The notes under the pieces are model-generated. The model searched no databases and had not been told where the DNA came from. It saw only the letters and a program-made list of their open reading frames with translations. Shown piece by piece: positions 1-8,607 of a DNA stretch of 64,000 bases. Source of the DNA: Oscillospiraceae bacterium (GTDB taxonomy: Bacteria > Bacillota > Clostridia > Oscillospirales > Oscillospiraceae). The stretch spans positions 30,178-94,177 of the forward strand of contig JAGASJ010000087.1 in the NCBI GenBank assembly GCA_017621795.1, read 5' to 3'. Position 1 is the stretch's first letter, and each line of letters opens with the position of its first letter. The position numbers and the translations under genes were made by a program.

Positions 1-1
1 C

Positions 2-3000
2 ACCGGCACACTGGATGAGCTGGTGAAGACCATCTCCGAAAACTACCTCTGCGGCAACTGTGATCACGCGGATTCCTTCGGCGCCACCGATATGCTGGGC
101 GATATGGATGGTCTGTATGTGATGGACCACCTGCTGTCCACAGAGTACTACAGCGGCGCAATGATGACCCTTCTGATGGAGTATTTCACAGAAGAGCTGA
201 CCATGGAAGACCGCGCGGAGTACTTCCTGAAGAACCGTTTGGACGGCGCAAGCACCCGTAACGAGGTGCGTAACGCGGTCTACAATGCCTACAGCTACAA
301 CAAAATGATCAGCACCCTGGAAGATACCCGTGAGTTTAACACCCAGGATATGGAAACTTTGCGCAAGGCAGTTTGCTACTCCTTTGCAGACTATATGTGC
401 AAGCTGGCCGGCGACTATGTGGAGGCAGGCGAAAACCCCTACTACACCGTGTTCCAGTCTGAAAGCTCTGTTTTGGCACCCGGTGTCACACAGGAGATCA
501 AGTACGCCCAGTCTGCAGACGGCAAGCAGATGGTATTCTTCATTGCCACCGCAGACATCACCCGTGACGATGTAAACCTGTACGCCAACTACCACAACAA
601 CCAGCCCGTGATCGGTGCCTGGAAGATGGCCCGCGTACTGGATCAGGCACAGGCCGCACAGAATCGCTGGGGCGATCCCGAAAGCCCCGATTATATCGAA
701 AACTATCAGGTGGTGGTCAGCACCAACGCCGGCGGTTACGATATGAGTGACGGCGAGCCCTCCGGCATCCTGATCATGCGGGGTGTGGAGTATCATCCCA
801 TCGACAAAAACGGCTTTGTGGGCATTTTGGATGACGGCACTGCCGTGATCGGCACCCGTGACGAGTGGGATACCTACAAGGATCGTGTACAGGAAGCTGT
901 TGCAGGCTTCGGCACCATGCTGGTCAAGGACGGCAAGGTGAACATCACCGCTACCTCCGATTACTATAAGAGCCGTGCAAGCCGTACCTCCATCGGTATT
1001 ACCAAGACCGGTAAGATCGTGATGATGGTACTGGATGGCCGTCAGGAGCCCTATTCCTGCGGCGGCAGTATGGTTGAGATCGCACAGATCATGATGGAAG
1101 CAGGCTGTGTGACCGCAGTGAACTTAGACGGCGGCGGATCTTCCACCTTCGTGGCAAGACCGGAAGGCGAAACCGAGCTGAAGGTTATTAACAGACCTTC
1201 CGACGGTGACCCCCGTTCCGTCAGTACCTCTTTGTTCGTGGTTTCCACCGCCCCCAGCTCCACCAAGTTCGACCACGCAGTGGTGGATTCTGAAGTGGCA
1301 CACCTGACCGTTGGCTCTTCCGTACAGATGAACGCCGCCGGTGTCAGCGCTACTGGTAACGCAGTAGAGCTGCCCGAGGGTACGACCTGGGCAGTCAGTG
1401 ACGAAAATGTAGCCACCATTACCCAGGATGGCATCCTGACTGCTCTGCGTAACGGCGCAGTGGAAGTGCAGGTCTATCTGGATGGCGGTCTGGTCGGCAG
1501 CAAGACCATGAATGTGGTCATTCCCGACCGTGTTTACTTCACCAAGACCAATATGAACGCAGTATACGGTCAGACGGTTGCACTGCCTGTCCGTGCGCTG
1601 TATGAAAATAAGACCGTTGCCATCAATGGTGGCGATGTGTCCTTTACCCTGAGCGATCCCACTGCCGCTATGGTCGGTGAGGGCTTCGGCTTCACCGGAA
1701 AAGTGGGCAGCAAGATCAAGCAGGTGGAAGTGACCGTCAGCCTGACGAGCAATCCCGCAAGCAGCAGCACAATGACGGTTTACCTGTTCAATCAGGGCGA
1801 GGCCACCTTCGACTTCAATCAGGCCACCGGTGGTGACCGTCAGCTGGCTTGGGACCGGAACGTCTCCAATGCCACAACCATTGACGGCGTAACATATATG
1901 ATCGAAAATGCAGACGAGAAGATGGTCGCCTCCTACATTTTCGCCATTGATATGACCCAGATCCCCATCCCCGCAAGGCTGAAGGATCTGACTTATATGC
2001 TGCCCGGCAGCGACCTGGCAGATGCGTCCGCCTGGACCTTCCTGCTGAGCCTTGCCCAGCGTATCAGTGACCTGACAACTGTTCGTCCCACGGTCAAGTT
2101 CAGCGACAATGTGGATGTGGATTACTCTCAGATCAAGGTGGTCAACGACTACTTTACCTTGGAGAGTGTGGAGTTTGATGAGCAGACCAACACGCTGACC
2201 GCAAACCTGCGCTGGAAGCGTCAGAGCCAGCCCATCAACCAGGCAAATGCCAACCCCATGTGCATCCTCAGCGGCGTCAAGGTGACCCCCAAGGAAGACG
2301 CCCAGTGGGACAGCAAGGATCGGCTGAATGTGGTGCTGGACGGCGAAGTCTCCTACACCATTTATATGCGCGCCAGCTCCCTGTACTCCTTCTCTCAGAA
2401 GCCTGAGAATCAGGAGACCTTTGGCCTGACCGCTTACGACAACACCGCCAACTACCCCGACGATCGGGGCGGCAAGTTCTCCGATACCTACAAGGAATTT
2501 GACGACAGCTTCACCCTGTGCAGAGAAGTCAAGAACGGCTGGAACGTAGAAGACGGCGGCTTCAGCTACTTTGTAGACGGCGAAAAGGTGACAGGACCTG
2601 TGCTCATCAACGACAAGTATCACCTGTTTGATGAGACCGGCTTTACCCCCACCAAGGAGCCCTATACCGGCCTGTTCCAAATGGATGGCGGTACTTACTA
2701 CGCCCGTTTGGGTGAGCTGAGCAAGGGCTGGCATCAGATCGGCGAGCAGTGGTATCTGTTCGACTGGGTGACCGGTGAAGGCATCAACGGTGCTTACGAA
2801 AGCGAATTTGCCGGCGTGACCTATGAGTTTGACAACGGCAAGCTGCTTCACGGCGTGTGGGTCAGAACGGAGCAGGGCCTGCAGTACTACTACGGACCCC
2901 ACTACTACAAGCAGGGCTGGAAGGACATTGAAGGCGAGCGCTACTTCTTCAAGGAGTATTACGCAATGACCGGTGTTTCTCCGGTACGTCCTGCCCACAG

Positions 3001-5119
3001 CGTGTATGACACCTGGTATGAATTTGACAATGACGGCAAGCTCATCGGTGAGGCAAAGGACGGCCTGTACTGGTACAACGGCAACCTGTATTACGTGGTC
3101 GATACCCTGTCTCAGCACACCGGCTTGTACCTCATTGACGGCAATTACTACTACTTCCTCAGCAATTACACCGCTGTGCACAGCCAGAGCCGCTGGGTCA
3201 GCAATACCGTAGTTCCCAATGGCACTTACCGTTTCGATGCAGACGGCAAGATGCTGATGGATACCGCCATTGTGGAGGAAAACGGCGAGCTGTACTATTA
3301 CTACCAGGGCCGCCGCGTGGCCAATGCAGGCCTGGTGCAGATCGACGGTGACTTCTACTGCATCGGCGAAGGTGCGATCGCGGTAAGAAATCAGACCTTG
3401 TGGGTAGAGCGCAGCAACGGCCTGAAGCCAAAGGGCGTATACACCTTCGGCGCAGACGGAAAGCTGGAAGTGCTCAACGGCATCCACGACGGCATCTACT
3501 ATGTGGATGGCGCAAAGACCAACGCCGGTGTGGTATTGGAAGACGGCAATTACTACTATGCCCAGTGGGGCGGCCAGATCGCTACCAACTGCAGCCTGTG
3601 GCTGAGCAACACCAACGGCTACTTCCCCGTAGGCACCTACCGCATTGACGCAGAGGGCAAGATCCTGCTGGATACCGCCATTGTGGAAGAAAACGGCACG
3701 CTGTACTACTACGAGAATGGCTGCAGAGTCAACTTCCCCGGCCTGGTGCTGCTGGACGGTGCTTACTACTATGTGCAGGGCGCAGCGGTGGTTACCACCG
3801 ATAAGACCTTGTGGGTAGAAAAGAACAACGGCCTGAAGCCCAAGGGCACTTATACCTTCGGCGTAGACGGCAAGATGGTGATCTATAACGGCATCGTAGG
3901 TGACTACTACTACGAAAACGGCACCAAGGTGAATGCCGGCCTGGTAGAATTTGAGGGTAATTACTACTACACCGTCTCCGGCGGTAAGCTGGTAAAGAAT
4001 ACCACCTACTGGGTATCTGTCACCCATGGCAAGCTGCCCACCGGCACCTACCGCTTCGATGCAGAGGGTAAGATGCTGCTGGATACCGCCATCGTGAACG
4101 AAAACGGCACACTGTACTACTACGAAAACGGCCGCAGAGTCAACTTCCCCGGCCTGGTGCTGTTGGACGGCGCTTACTACTATGTGGAAAGCGGTGCCAT
4201 CGTTGCTGCCGATAAGACCTTGTGGGTAGAAAAGAACAACAACCTGAAGCCTAAGGGCACTTATACCTTCGGCGCAGACGGCAAGATGGTGATCTATAAC
4301 GGCATCGTAGGTGACTACTACTACGAAAACGGCACCAAAGTGAATGCCGGCCTGGTAGAATTTGAGGGTAATTACTACTACACCGTCTCCGGCGGCAAGC
4401 TGGTAAAGGATACCACCTACTGGGTATCTGTCACCCATGGCAAGCTGCCCACCGGCACCTACCGCTTCGATGCAGAGGGTAAAATGCTGCTGGATACTGC
4501 CATTGTGGACGAAAACGGCACACTGTACTACTACGAAAACGGCCGCAGAGTCAACTTCCCCGGTCTGATTCTCCTGGACGGCGCTTACTACTATGTGGAA
4601 AGCGGTGCCATCGTTGCCACCAACAAGACTTTGTGGGTGGAGAAGAACAACGACCTGAAGCCCAAGGGCACTTATACCTTCGGCGCAGACGGCAAGATGG
4701 TGATCTATAACGGTATTGTTGGCGATTACTACTATGTCAACGGCGACAAGGTTGCCGCAGGCCTGGTAGAGTTTGAGGGCAATTACTACTACACCATCTC
4801 CGGCGGCAAGGTGATCAAGGATACACCCTACTGGGTATCTGCCACAGGCGGCTACGTACCGCAGGGTACTTACCGCTTCGATGCAGAGGGTAAGATGCTG
4901 CTGGATACCGCCATTGTGGACGAAAACGGCACACTGTACTACTACGAAAACGGCCGCAGGATCAACTTCCCCGGTCTGATTCTCCTGGACGGCGCTTACT
5001 ACTATGTGGAAAGCGGTGCCATCGTTGCCACCAACAAGACTTTGTGGGTGGAGAAGAACAATGACCTGAAGCCCAAGGGCACTTATACCTTCGGCGCAGA
5101 CGGCAAAATGGTTCAGTAA
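2..5119 (+). CDS. Phosphodiester glycosidase-domain wall-binding protein (5' end outside window)
   Basis: The frame is already open at base 2, so the true start and any signal peptide lie to the left; the GTG at 23 is only the first internal start codon. Bases about 730-1245 encode a phosphodiester glycosidase (NAGPA-type) domain with its NLDGGGSST motif near 1120-1146. An Ig-like BIG_2-type segment follows (about 1275-1510), then a beta-rich stretch I do not recognise (about 1530-2500). From about 2520 to the stop lie Tyr/Trp/Gly-rich repeats of the choline/glucan wall-binding type. From 3400 these settle into a 411-bp (137-aa) unit repeated almost identically, and the last copy stops abruptly after GADGKMV. 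The gene precedes an exopolysaccharide cluster on the same strand. A role in trimming or binding surface glycans is inference. Confidence 0.85.
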   Translation, partial: TGTLDELVKTISENYLCGNCDHADSFGATDMLGDMDGLYVMDHLLSTEYYSGAMMTLLMEYFTEELTMEDRAEYFLKNRLDGASTRNEVRNAVYNAYSYNKMISTLEDTREFNTQDMETLRKAVCYSFADYMCKLAGDYVEAGENPYYTVFQSESSVLAPGVTQEIKYAQSADGKQMVFFIATADITRDDVNLYANYHNNQPVIGAWKMARVLDQAQAAQNRWGDPESPDYIENYQVVVSTNAGGYDMSDGEPSGILIMRGVEYHPIDKNGFVGILDDGTAVIGTRDEWDTYKDRVQEAVAGFGTMLVKDGKVNITATSDYYKSRASRTSIGITKTGKIVMMVLDGRQEPYSCGGSMVEIAQIMMEAGCVTAVNLDGGGSSTFVARPEGETELKVINRPSDGDPRSVSTSLFVVSTAPSSTKFDHAVVDSEVAHLTVGSSVQMNAAGVSATGNAVELPEGTTWAVSDENVATITQDGILTALRNGAVEVQVYLDGGLVGSKTMNVVIPDRVYFTKTNMNAVYGQTVALPVRALYENKTVAINGGDVSFTLSDPTAAMVGEGFGFTGKVGSKIKQVEVTVSLTSNPASSSTMTVYLFNQGEATFDFNQATGGDRQLAWDRNVSNATTIDGVTYMIENADEKMVASYIFAIDMTQIPIPARLKDLTYMLPGSDLADASAWTFLLSLAQRISDLTTVRPTVKFSDNVDVDYSQIKVVNDYFTLESVEFDEQTNTLTANLRWKRQSQPINQANANPMCILSGVKVTPKEDAQWDSKDRLNVVLDGEVSYTIYMRASSLYSFSQKPENQETFGLTAYDNTANYPDDRGGKFSDTYKEFDDSFTLCREVKNGWNVEDGGFSYFVDGEKVTGPVLINDKYHLFDETGFTPTKEPYTGLFQMDGGTYYARLGELSKGWHQIGEQWYLFDWVTGEGINGAYESEFAGVTYEFDNGKLLHGVWVRTEQGLQYYYGPHYYKQGWKDIEGERYFFKEYYAMTGVSPVRPAHSVYDTWYEFDNDGKLIGEAKDGLYWYNGNLYYVVDTLSQHTGLYLIDGNYYYFLSNYTAVHSQSRWVSNTVVPNGTYRFDADGKMLMDTAIVEENGELYYYYQGRRVANAGLVQIDGDFYCIGEGAIAVRNQTLWVERSNGLKPKGVYTFGADGKLEVLNGIHDGIYYVDGAKTNAGVVLEDGNYYYAQWGGQIATNCSLWLSNTNGYFPVGTYRIDAEGKILLDTAIVEENGTLYYYENGCRVNFPGLVLLDGAYYYVQGAAVVTTDKTLWVEKNNGLKPKGTYTFGVDGKMVIYNGIVGDYYYENGTKVNAGLVEFEGNYYYTVSGGKLVKNTTYWVSVTHGKLPTGTYRFDAEGKMLLDTAIVNENGTLYYYENGRRVNFPGLVLLDGAYYYVESGAIVAADKTLWVEKNNNLKPKGTYTFGADGKMVIYNGIVGDYYYENGTKVNAGLVEFEGNYYYTVSGGKLVKDTTYWVSVTHGKLPTGTYRFDAEGKMLLDTAIVDENGTLYYYENGRRVNFPGLILLDGAYYYVESGAIVATNKTLWVEKNNDLKPKGTYTFGADGKMVIYNGIVGDYYYVNGDKVAAGLVEFEGNYYYTISGGKVIKDTPYWVSATGGYVPQGTYRFDAEGKMLLDTAIVDENGTLYYYENGRRINFPGLILLDGAYYYVESGAIVATNKTLWVEKNNDLKPKGTYTFGADGKMVQ
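3400..5119 (+). repeat. Tandem 411-bp coding repeat (wall-binding module)
   Basis: The codons for the LWVE motif recur at 3400, 3811, 4222, 4633 and 5044, exactly 411 bp apart. Each 137-aa unit holds two related half-units of about 68 residues, one containing LKPKGTYTFG and one containing GTYRFDAEGKMLL. The copies after 3811 are nearly identical at nucleotide level, so they have been homogenised recently or can change in number by recombination. Confidence 0.95.
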
Positions 5120-5129
5120 TATCAATATT

Positions 5130-5154
5130 CCCCCATCCCGAAAGGGATGGGGGG
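5130..5154 (+). terminator. Hairpin after the wall-binding gene
   Basis: A perfect 10-bp stem (CCCCCATCCC, loop GAAA, GGGATGGGGG) starts 11 bases after the stop codon at 5119. There is no clear T-run, so it may be a weak terminator or an mRNA 3'-end protector. Confidence 0.55.
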
Positions 5155-5160
5155 TATATC

Positions 5161-5186
5161 AAAGCTTCCTTTTGCAAGGAGGCTTT
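5161..5186 (+). promoter_or_regulatory. Leader hairpin overlapping a Shine-Dalgarno sequence
   Basis: AAAGCTTCC (5161-5169) pairs with GGAGGCTTT (5178-5186) with one G-U pair. The right arm includes most of an AAGGAGG ribosome site (5176-5182) placed 7 nt before the ATG at 5190. It may terminate readthrough or hide that start; the second start at 5214 keeps its own site. Confidence 0.4.
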
Positions 5187-5213
5187 GATATGCCACGAAA
5201 GGAGCAGAGCAAA

Positions 5214-6380
5214 ATGAAAAAAGTGCTTTTTGTCATACACTCAATGGGCTTTGGCGGCGCAGAAAAAAGTCTTGTAAATCTTCTGCACGAATTGCCCACC
5301 GATCAGTATGAGATCGATGTTCTGCTCTTTCAGGAAAAAGGCGGATTACTGCCCCAGCTTCCAAAAACAGTGCATGTATTGCAGACCCCTGCTGTATTGC
5401 GGAGGCTGTATGGGCCGTTAAAGCAGGCGGGAAAATATTTTTTCCCCAAGCTGATCGGAACAGCTCTTTCCCGGGCGAAAAGCAAAACCCCCAAGGCGGC
5501 GATCGGTGCGCGGTGGAAGAAGTATTACAGCAAGCGTATCGGAATGCTGGAAAAAACCTATGATGTGGCGGTTGCGTATGTGGCCGGTGAGATGCTTTAC
5601 TATGTTGCCGAAAAGGTGAGTGCAAAGCGCAAATTGGCGTGGATACATAATGACTACCGCACCGCGGGATACGCCAAAGAATATGACGCGCCTTACCTTG
5701 CGCAGATGGACGGCATCGTTTCGGTGTCTGAAAAATGTGTGCAGGTGCTGCAGGAGGAATTTCCGCGCCTTGCAGAGAAGATTCACTACATTGAAAACAT
5801 CACCTCCCGGGAGCTGGTGCATCGGCAGGCACAAAAAGAAAAGCCGCTGGATTTTGACGGCACAAAGATCCTGTCTATCGGCCGTTTGCATCCCCAAAAG
5901 GGCTTTGATCTGGCACTGCAGGCGGCAAGCCTTTTGAAGCAGCAGAATTTCCCCTTTCAGTGGTATATCTTGGGGATGGGTACAGAGCTTTCGGCACTGG
6001 AGCAGCTGCGCAGGCAGTTAAAGGTAGACGATTGCGTCCACTTTTTGGGTACAAGCTCCAATCCCTATCCCTATATGGCCTGCTGTGATATGCTGGCGCA
6101 GACCTCCCGCTATGAGGGGAAATCCGTGGTGCTGGACGAGGCAAAAATCCTTGCAAAGCCCATTGTGGTTACCGATTATCCCACTGCGAAGGACCAGATC
6201 GAAAATGGGTTGGAGGGGCTGATCGTGCCTCTGACGCCCCAGGGCATTGCCCAGGGTATCAGGCAAATGGCAGAAGATACCGCCCTGCGTGACAGGATCG
6301 TGGGTTACCTGTCGGAAAATTCCTACGGCAATCGGGATGAAGTGGAAAAATATATAAAATTGTTGGATGGCATAAAATGA
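5214..6380 (+). CDS. GT4-family glycosyltransferase (exopolysaccharide synthesis)
   Basis: A 388-residue GT-B fold enzyme that would transfer a sugar from a nucleotide donor to the lipid-linked repeat unit on the inner membrane face. The N-terminus MKKVLFVIHSMGFGGAEKSL is the Gly-rich acceptor-side loop. The C-terminal half has SIGRLHPQKGFD and the EGKSVVLDE donor-binding segment (E-x7-E). I chose ATG 5214 because it aligns with the start of the following paralogue and has AAAGGAG at 5198-5204. An in-frame ATG at 5190 with AAGGAGG is a real alternative that adds eight residues. The stop overlaps the next gene by 4 bp. The donor and linkage cannot be read from sequence. Confidence 0.88.
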   Translation: MKKVLFVIHSMGFGGAEKSLVNLLHELPTDQYEIDVLLFQEKGGLLPQLPKTVHVLQTPAVLRRLYGPLKQAGKYFFPKLIGTALSRAKSKTPKAAIGARWKKYYSKRIGMLEKTYDVAVAYVAGEMLYYVAEKVSAKRKLAWIHNDYRTAGYAKEYDAPYLAQMDGIVSVSEKCVQVLQEEFPRLAEKIHYIENITSRELVHRQAQKEKPLDFDGTKILSIGRLHPQKGFDLALQAASLLKQQNFPFQWYILGMGTELSALEQLRRQLKVDDCVHFLGTSSNPYPYMACCDMLAQTSRYEGKSVVLDEAKILAKPIVVTDYPTAKDQIENGLEGLIVPLTPQGIAQGIRQMAEDTALRDRIVGYLSENSYGNRDEVEKYIKLLDGIK

Positions 6381-7567
6381 AAAAGGTTTTGATTGTAATT
6401 CACGATATGGGAATCGGCGGGGCACAAAAAAGCCTGCTCAGCTTTTTGCAGAGCTTCAGCCAAATGCCCCGATCCGGGGAGTATGCCCTCTATCTGACTG
6501 CCATCAAGCTCTGCGGTACGTTTTATAAGGAGATCCCCCAAAATGTAACACTGCGCAAGCCCTCCGGGGGACTGCGCTTTATGGGTACCCCCCTGAGCCT
6601 GCAGCTTTTAAAGCATTTCTCCCTGAGAGGCTTCATCGGAAAAATGAAGTGGATCTTTGGGAAAGGAAAAGCCCCAAAGGAACTGAATTTGCAGCAAAAG
6701 CTGTGGCACTGCTGGAAAAAGTATGTGCCTGAGGAGCAGGAAGAATTTGATGTGGCCGTTGCTTATATGGACGGCGCGCCGTCCTATTACGTGATGGACA
6801 AGGTGCGTGCCCGCAAAAAGGTTTTGTGGGTGCATAACGAGTATCAGAAATTGGGCTATGACCCCCAATTCGACACCCCCTATTTTCAGGCCTGCGACAA
6901 GCTCATCACCATTTCCCAAAGCTGCAAAGCCTGCCTTGTACAGGCGTTTCCCGATTTGGAGGACCGCATTGTCCTTTTGGAAAACATCTCCGGCAAGCAA
7001 ATGATCGAAGCCGCCGCCAACGGGGAGCGCAAAACCTTGTTTGACGGCGTTTCCGGTTTGCGTCTTCTGTCTGTGGGGCGGCTGAACAGCCAAAAGGGCT
7101 TTGATATTGCGCTGAATACGGCGGCGCTTCTGAAAGAAAAGGGAATCGGGTTTACCTGGGTAATTTTGGGAGAAGGACCCTTGCGGCAGGAGCTGGAACA
7201 GCAGCGAAGGGCTTTAGGTCTGGAGAACGAGGTGCTATTTCCCGGCGCAACCGACAATCCCTATGTCTATATGAAAAAGTGCGATATTCTGGTGCAGTCC
7301 TCCCGCTTTGAAGGAAAATCGGTGGTGCTGGACGAGGCGAAGCTGCTGGCAAAGCCCATTGTGTCCACAAACTATAACACGGTAGGGGACAGCCTGACCC
7401 ACGGTGAAACCGGTTACATTACCGGGATGGATGCAGAATCCCTGTGTGAGGGCATCTGCACCCTGGCATCCGACAGCGCATTGTGCCGCCGCCTTGAAAG
7501 CAATCTTCGGCAGATGGAGGACTGTTCTTCCCAATTAACACAGCGGTATATAGAAATTATGTTATAA
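6377..7567 (+). CDS. GT4-family glycosyltransferase, paralogue of the upstream gene
   Basis: A 396-residue GT-B glycosyltransferase sharing the upstream gene's plan: MKKVLIVIHDMGIGGAQKSL at the N-terminus, LSVGRLNSQKGFD in the middle, and FEGKSVVLDEAKLLAKP as the donor-site E-x7-E segment. The ATGA overlap with the previous gene (6377-6380) suggests translational coupling and tandem duplication. It probably adds another sugar to the same undecaprenyl-linked repeat unit. Specificity is unknown. Confidence 0.88.
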   Translation: MKKVLIVIHDMGIGGAQKSLLSFLQSFSQMPRSGEYALYLTAIKLCGTFYKEIPQNVTLRKPSGGLRFMGTPLSLQLLKHFSLRGFIGKMKWIFGKGKAPKELNLQQKLWHCWKKYVPEEQEEFDVAVAYMDGAPSYYVMDKVRARKKVLWVHNEYQKLGYDPQFDTPYFQACDKLITISQSCKACLVQAFPDLEDRIVLLENISGKQMIEAAANGERKTLFDGVSGLRLLSVGRLNSQKGFDIALNTAALLKEKGIGFTWVILGEGPLRQELEQQRRALGLENEVLFPGATDNPYVYMKKCDILVQSSRFEGKSVVLDEAKLLAKPIVSTNYNTVGDSLTHGETGYITGMDAESLCEGICTLASDSALCRRLESNLRQMEDCSSQLTQRYIEIML

Positions 7568-7584
7568 TAATAAGGTATAAAAAG

Positions 7585-8607
7585 ATGACGTATTTTAGTG
7601 TGATCATTCCCGTATACAACATTGAGCAGTATGTCCGCCGCTGTGTGGATTCTGTTTTGCAGCAGGACTTTGCGGATTATGAGGTGATTTTGGTAGACGA
7701 TGGCTCTACCGATCAAAGCGGAGTGCTGTGCGATCAGCTTGCCCAAAATAATCCCCGGGTTCGGGTGATCCACAAGGAAAACGGCGGCCTGTCCAGTGCC
7801 CGCAACGCAGGTGTCAGACAGGCAAAGGGTAGATATATTTGGTTTGTAGACGGGGACGACTGGATCGAGCAGGGGGCACTGCGCACCCTGTATACCTGTA
7901 CGCAGGAGACGGATGCAGATCTGATCAAATTTGGCTACATTCGGGTGGAGGATTCTGCCCAATGGGTGTGCAGTACTTCTGTTGCACCGCAGGTCTATAC
8001 AGACCTGACGGCGTTGCAGCAGGAGGCGTTTACTTACGGCGGACGGTATCTGCTTTCTGCCTGGAGCCACGTCTATAAGCGGGACTTTTTGCAGAAAAAT
8101 GATTTAAGCTTTGTTTCCGAGCGGGAGATCGGCAGTGAGGACTACCTGTTTAATCTGCAGGCACTGCTGTGCGCCGAAAAGATCGCGGTGATCGGGGATG
8201 CCCTGTATTATTACGAGCAGAGAATGGGCAGCCTGACCCAGCGGTACAAAAAGGAGCTTCCCCGACGCTATACACAGCTGTATAGCCATTTGCGCCGATA
8301 TGCAAAACGGCAGGGCAAGGATGGCTATATGGGCAAGATCTGCGCCTTTTATATCTGGCACCTGATCCGGGGCACCTGCATTCCAAATGCCTATATGCAA
8401 ACCGCAGACCATACCCTGAAAGAGGGTCGGCGGGAAGTGCGGCAGATGCTGAAAAATCAGTCGGTACGCAGAGCACTGGGGCAAATGGACAGAGCTGTAT
8501 ACAGCAAAAAAGAGCGGCTTTTTATCCGCTTTATGCAATATAAGCTTGAGCCGGCGATCTACTGGCTCTATGTAAAGAAACCTGCTAAAAGAGGGAAAAA
8601 CAAGTGA
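7585..8607 (+). CDS. GT2-family glycosyltransferase
   Basis: A 340-residue GT-A enzyme. The first 100 residues have the family-2 pattern: SVIIPVYNIEQYVRRCVDS, then VDDGSTD, GLSSARNAG and the metal-binding VDGDDW. The C-terminal part is basic and amphipathic, as in capsule transferases that sit on the membrane. It starts 17 bp after the preceding gene with only a weak TAAGG ribosome site at 7571, and its stop overlaps the GTG of the polymerase gene. It is expected to act with the two GT4 enzymes on the lipid-linked oligosaccharide. Confidence 0.9.
   Translation: MTYFSVIIPVYNIEQYVRRCVDSVLQQDFADYEVILVDDGSTDQSGVLCDQLAQNNPRVRVIHKENGGLSSARNAGVRQAKGRYIWFVDGDDWIEQGALRTLYTCTQETDADLIKFGYIRVEDSAQWVCSTSVAPQVYTDLTALQQEAFTYGGRYLLSAWSHVYKRDFLQKNDLSFVSEREIGSEDYLFNLQALLCAEKIAVIGDALYYYEQRMGSLTQRYKKELPRRYTQLYSHLRRYAKRQGKDGYMGKICAFYIWHLIRGTCIPNAYMQTADHTLKEGRREVRQMLKNQSVRRALGQMDRAVYSKKERLFIRFMQYKLEPAIYWLYVKKPAKRGKNK

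Noticed and set aside
3400-5119. Possible CRISPR-like array
   Set aside because: The repeats are 411 bp, in frame and coding, without unique spacers. No cas genes are present in the window.
1124-5125. 1333-codon open frame on the minus strand, opposite the wall-binding gene
   Set aside because: Its predicted product is repetitive, rich in Val, His and Gln, and mirrors the repeats of the sense gene. It results from codon bias in the plus-strand gene, which has clear domains.
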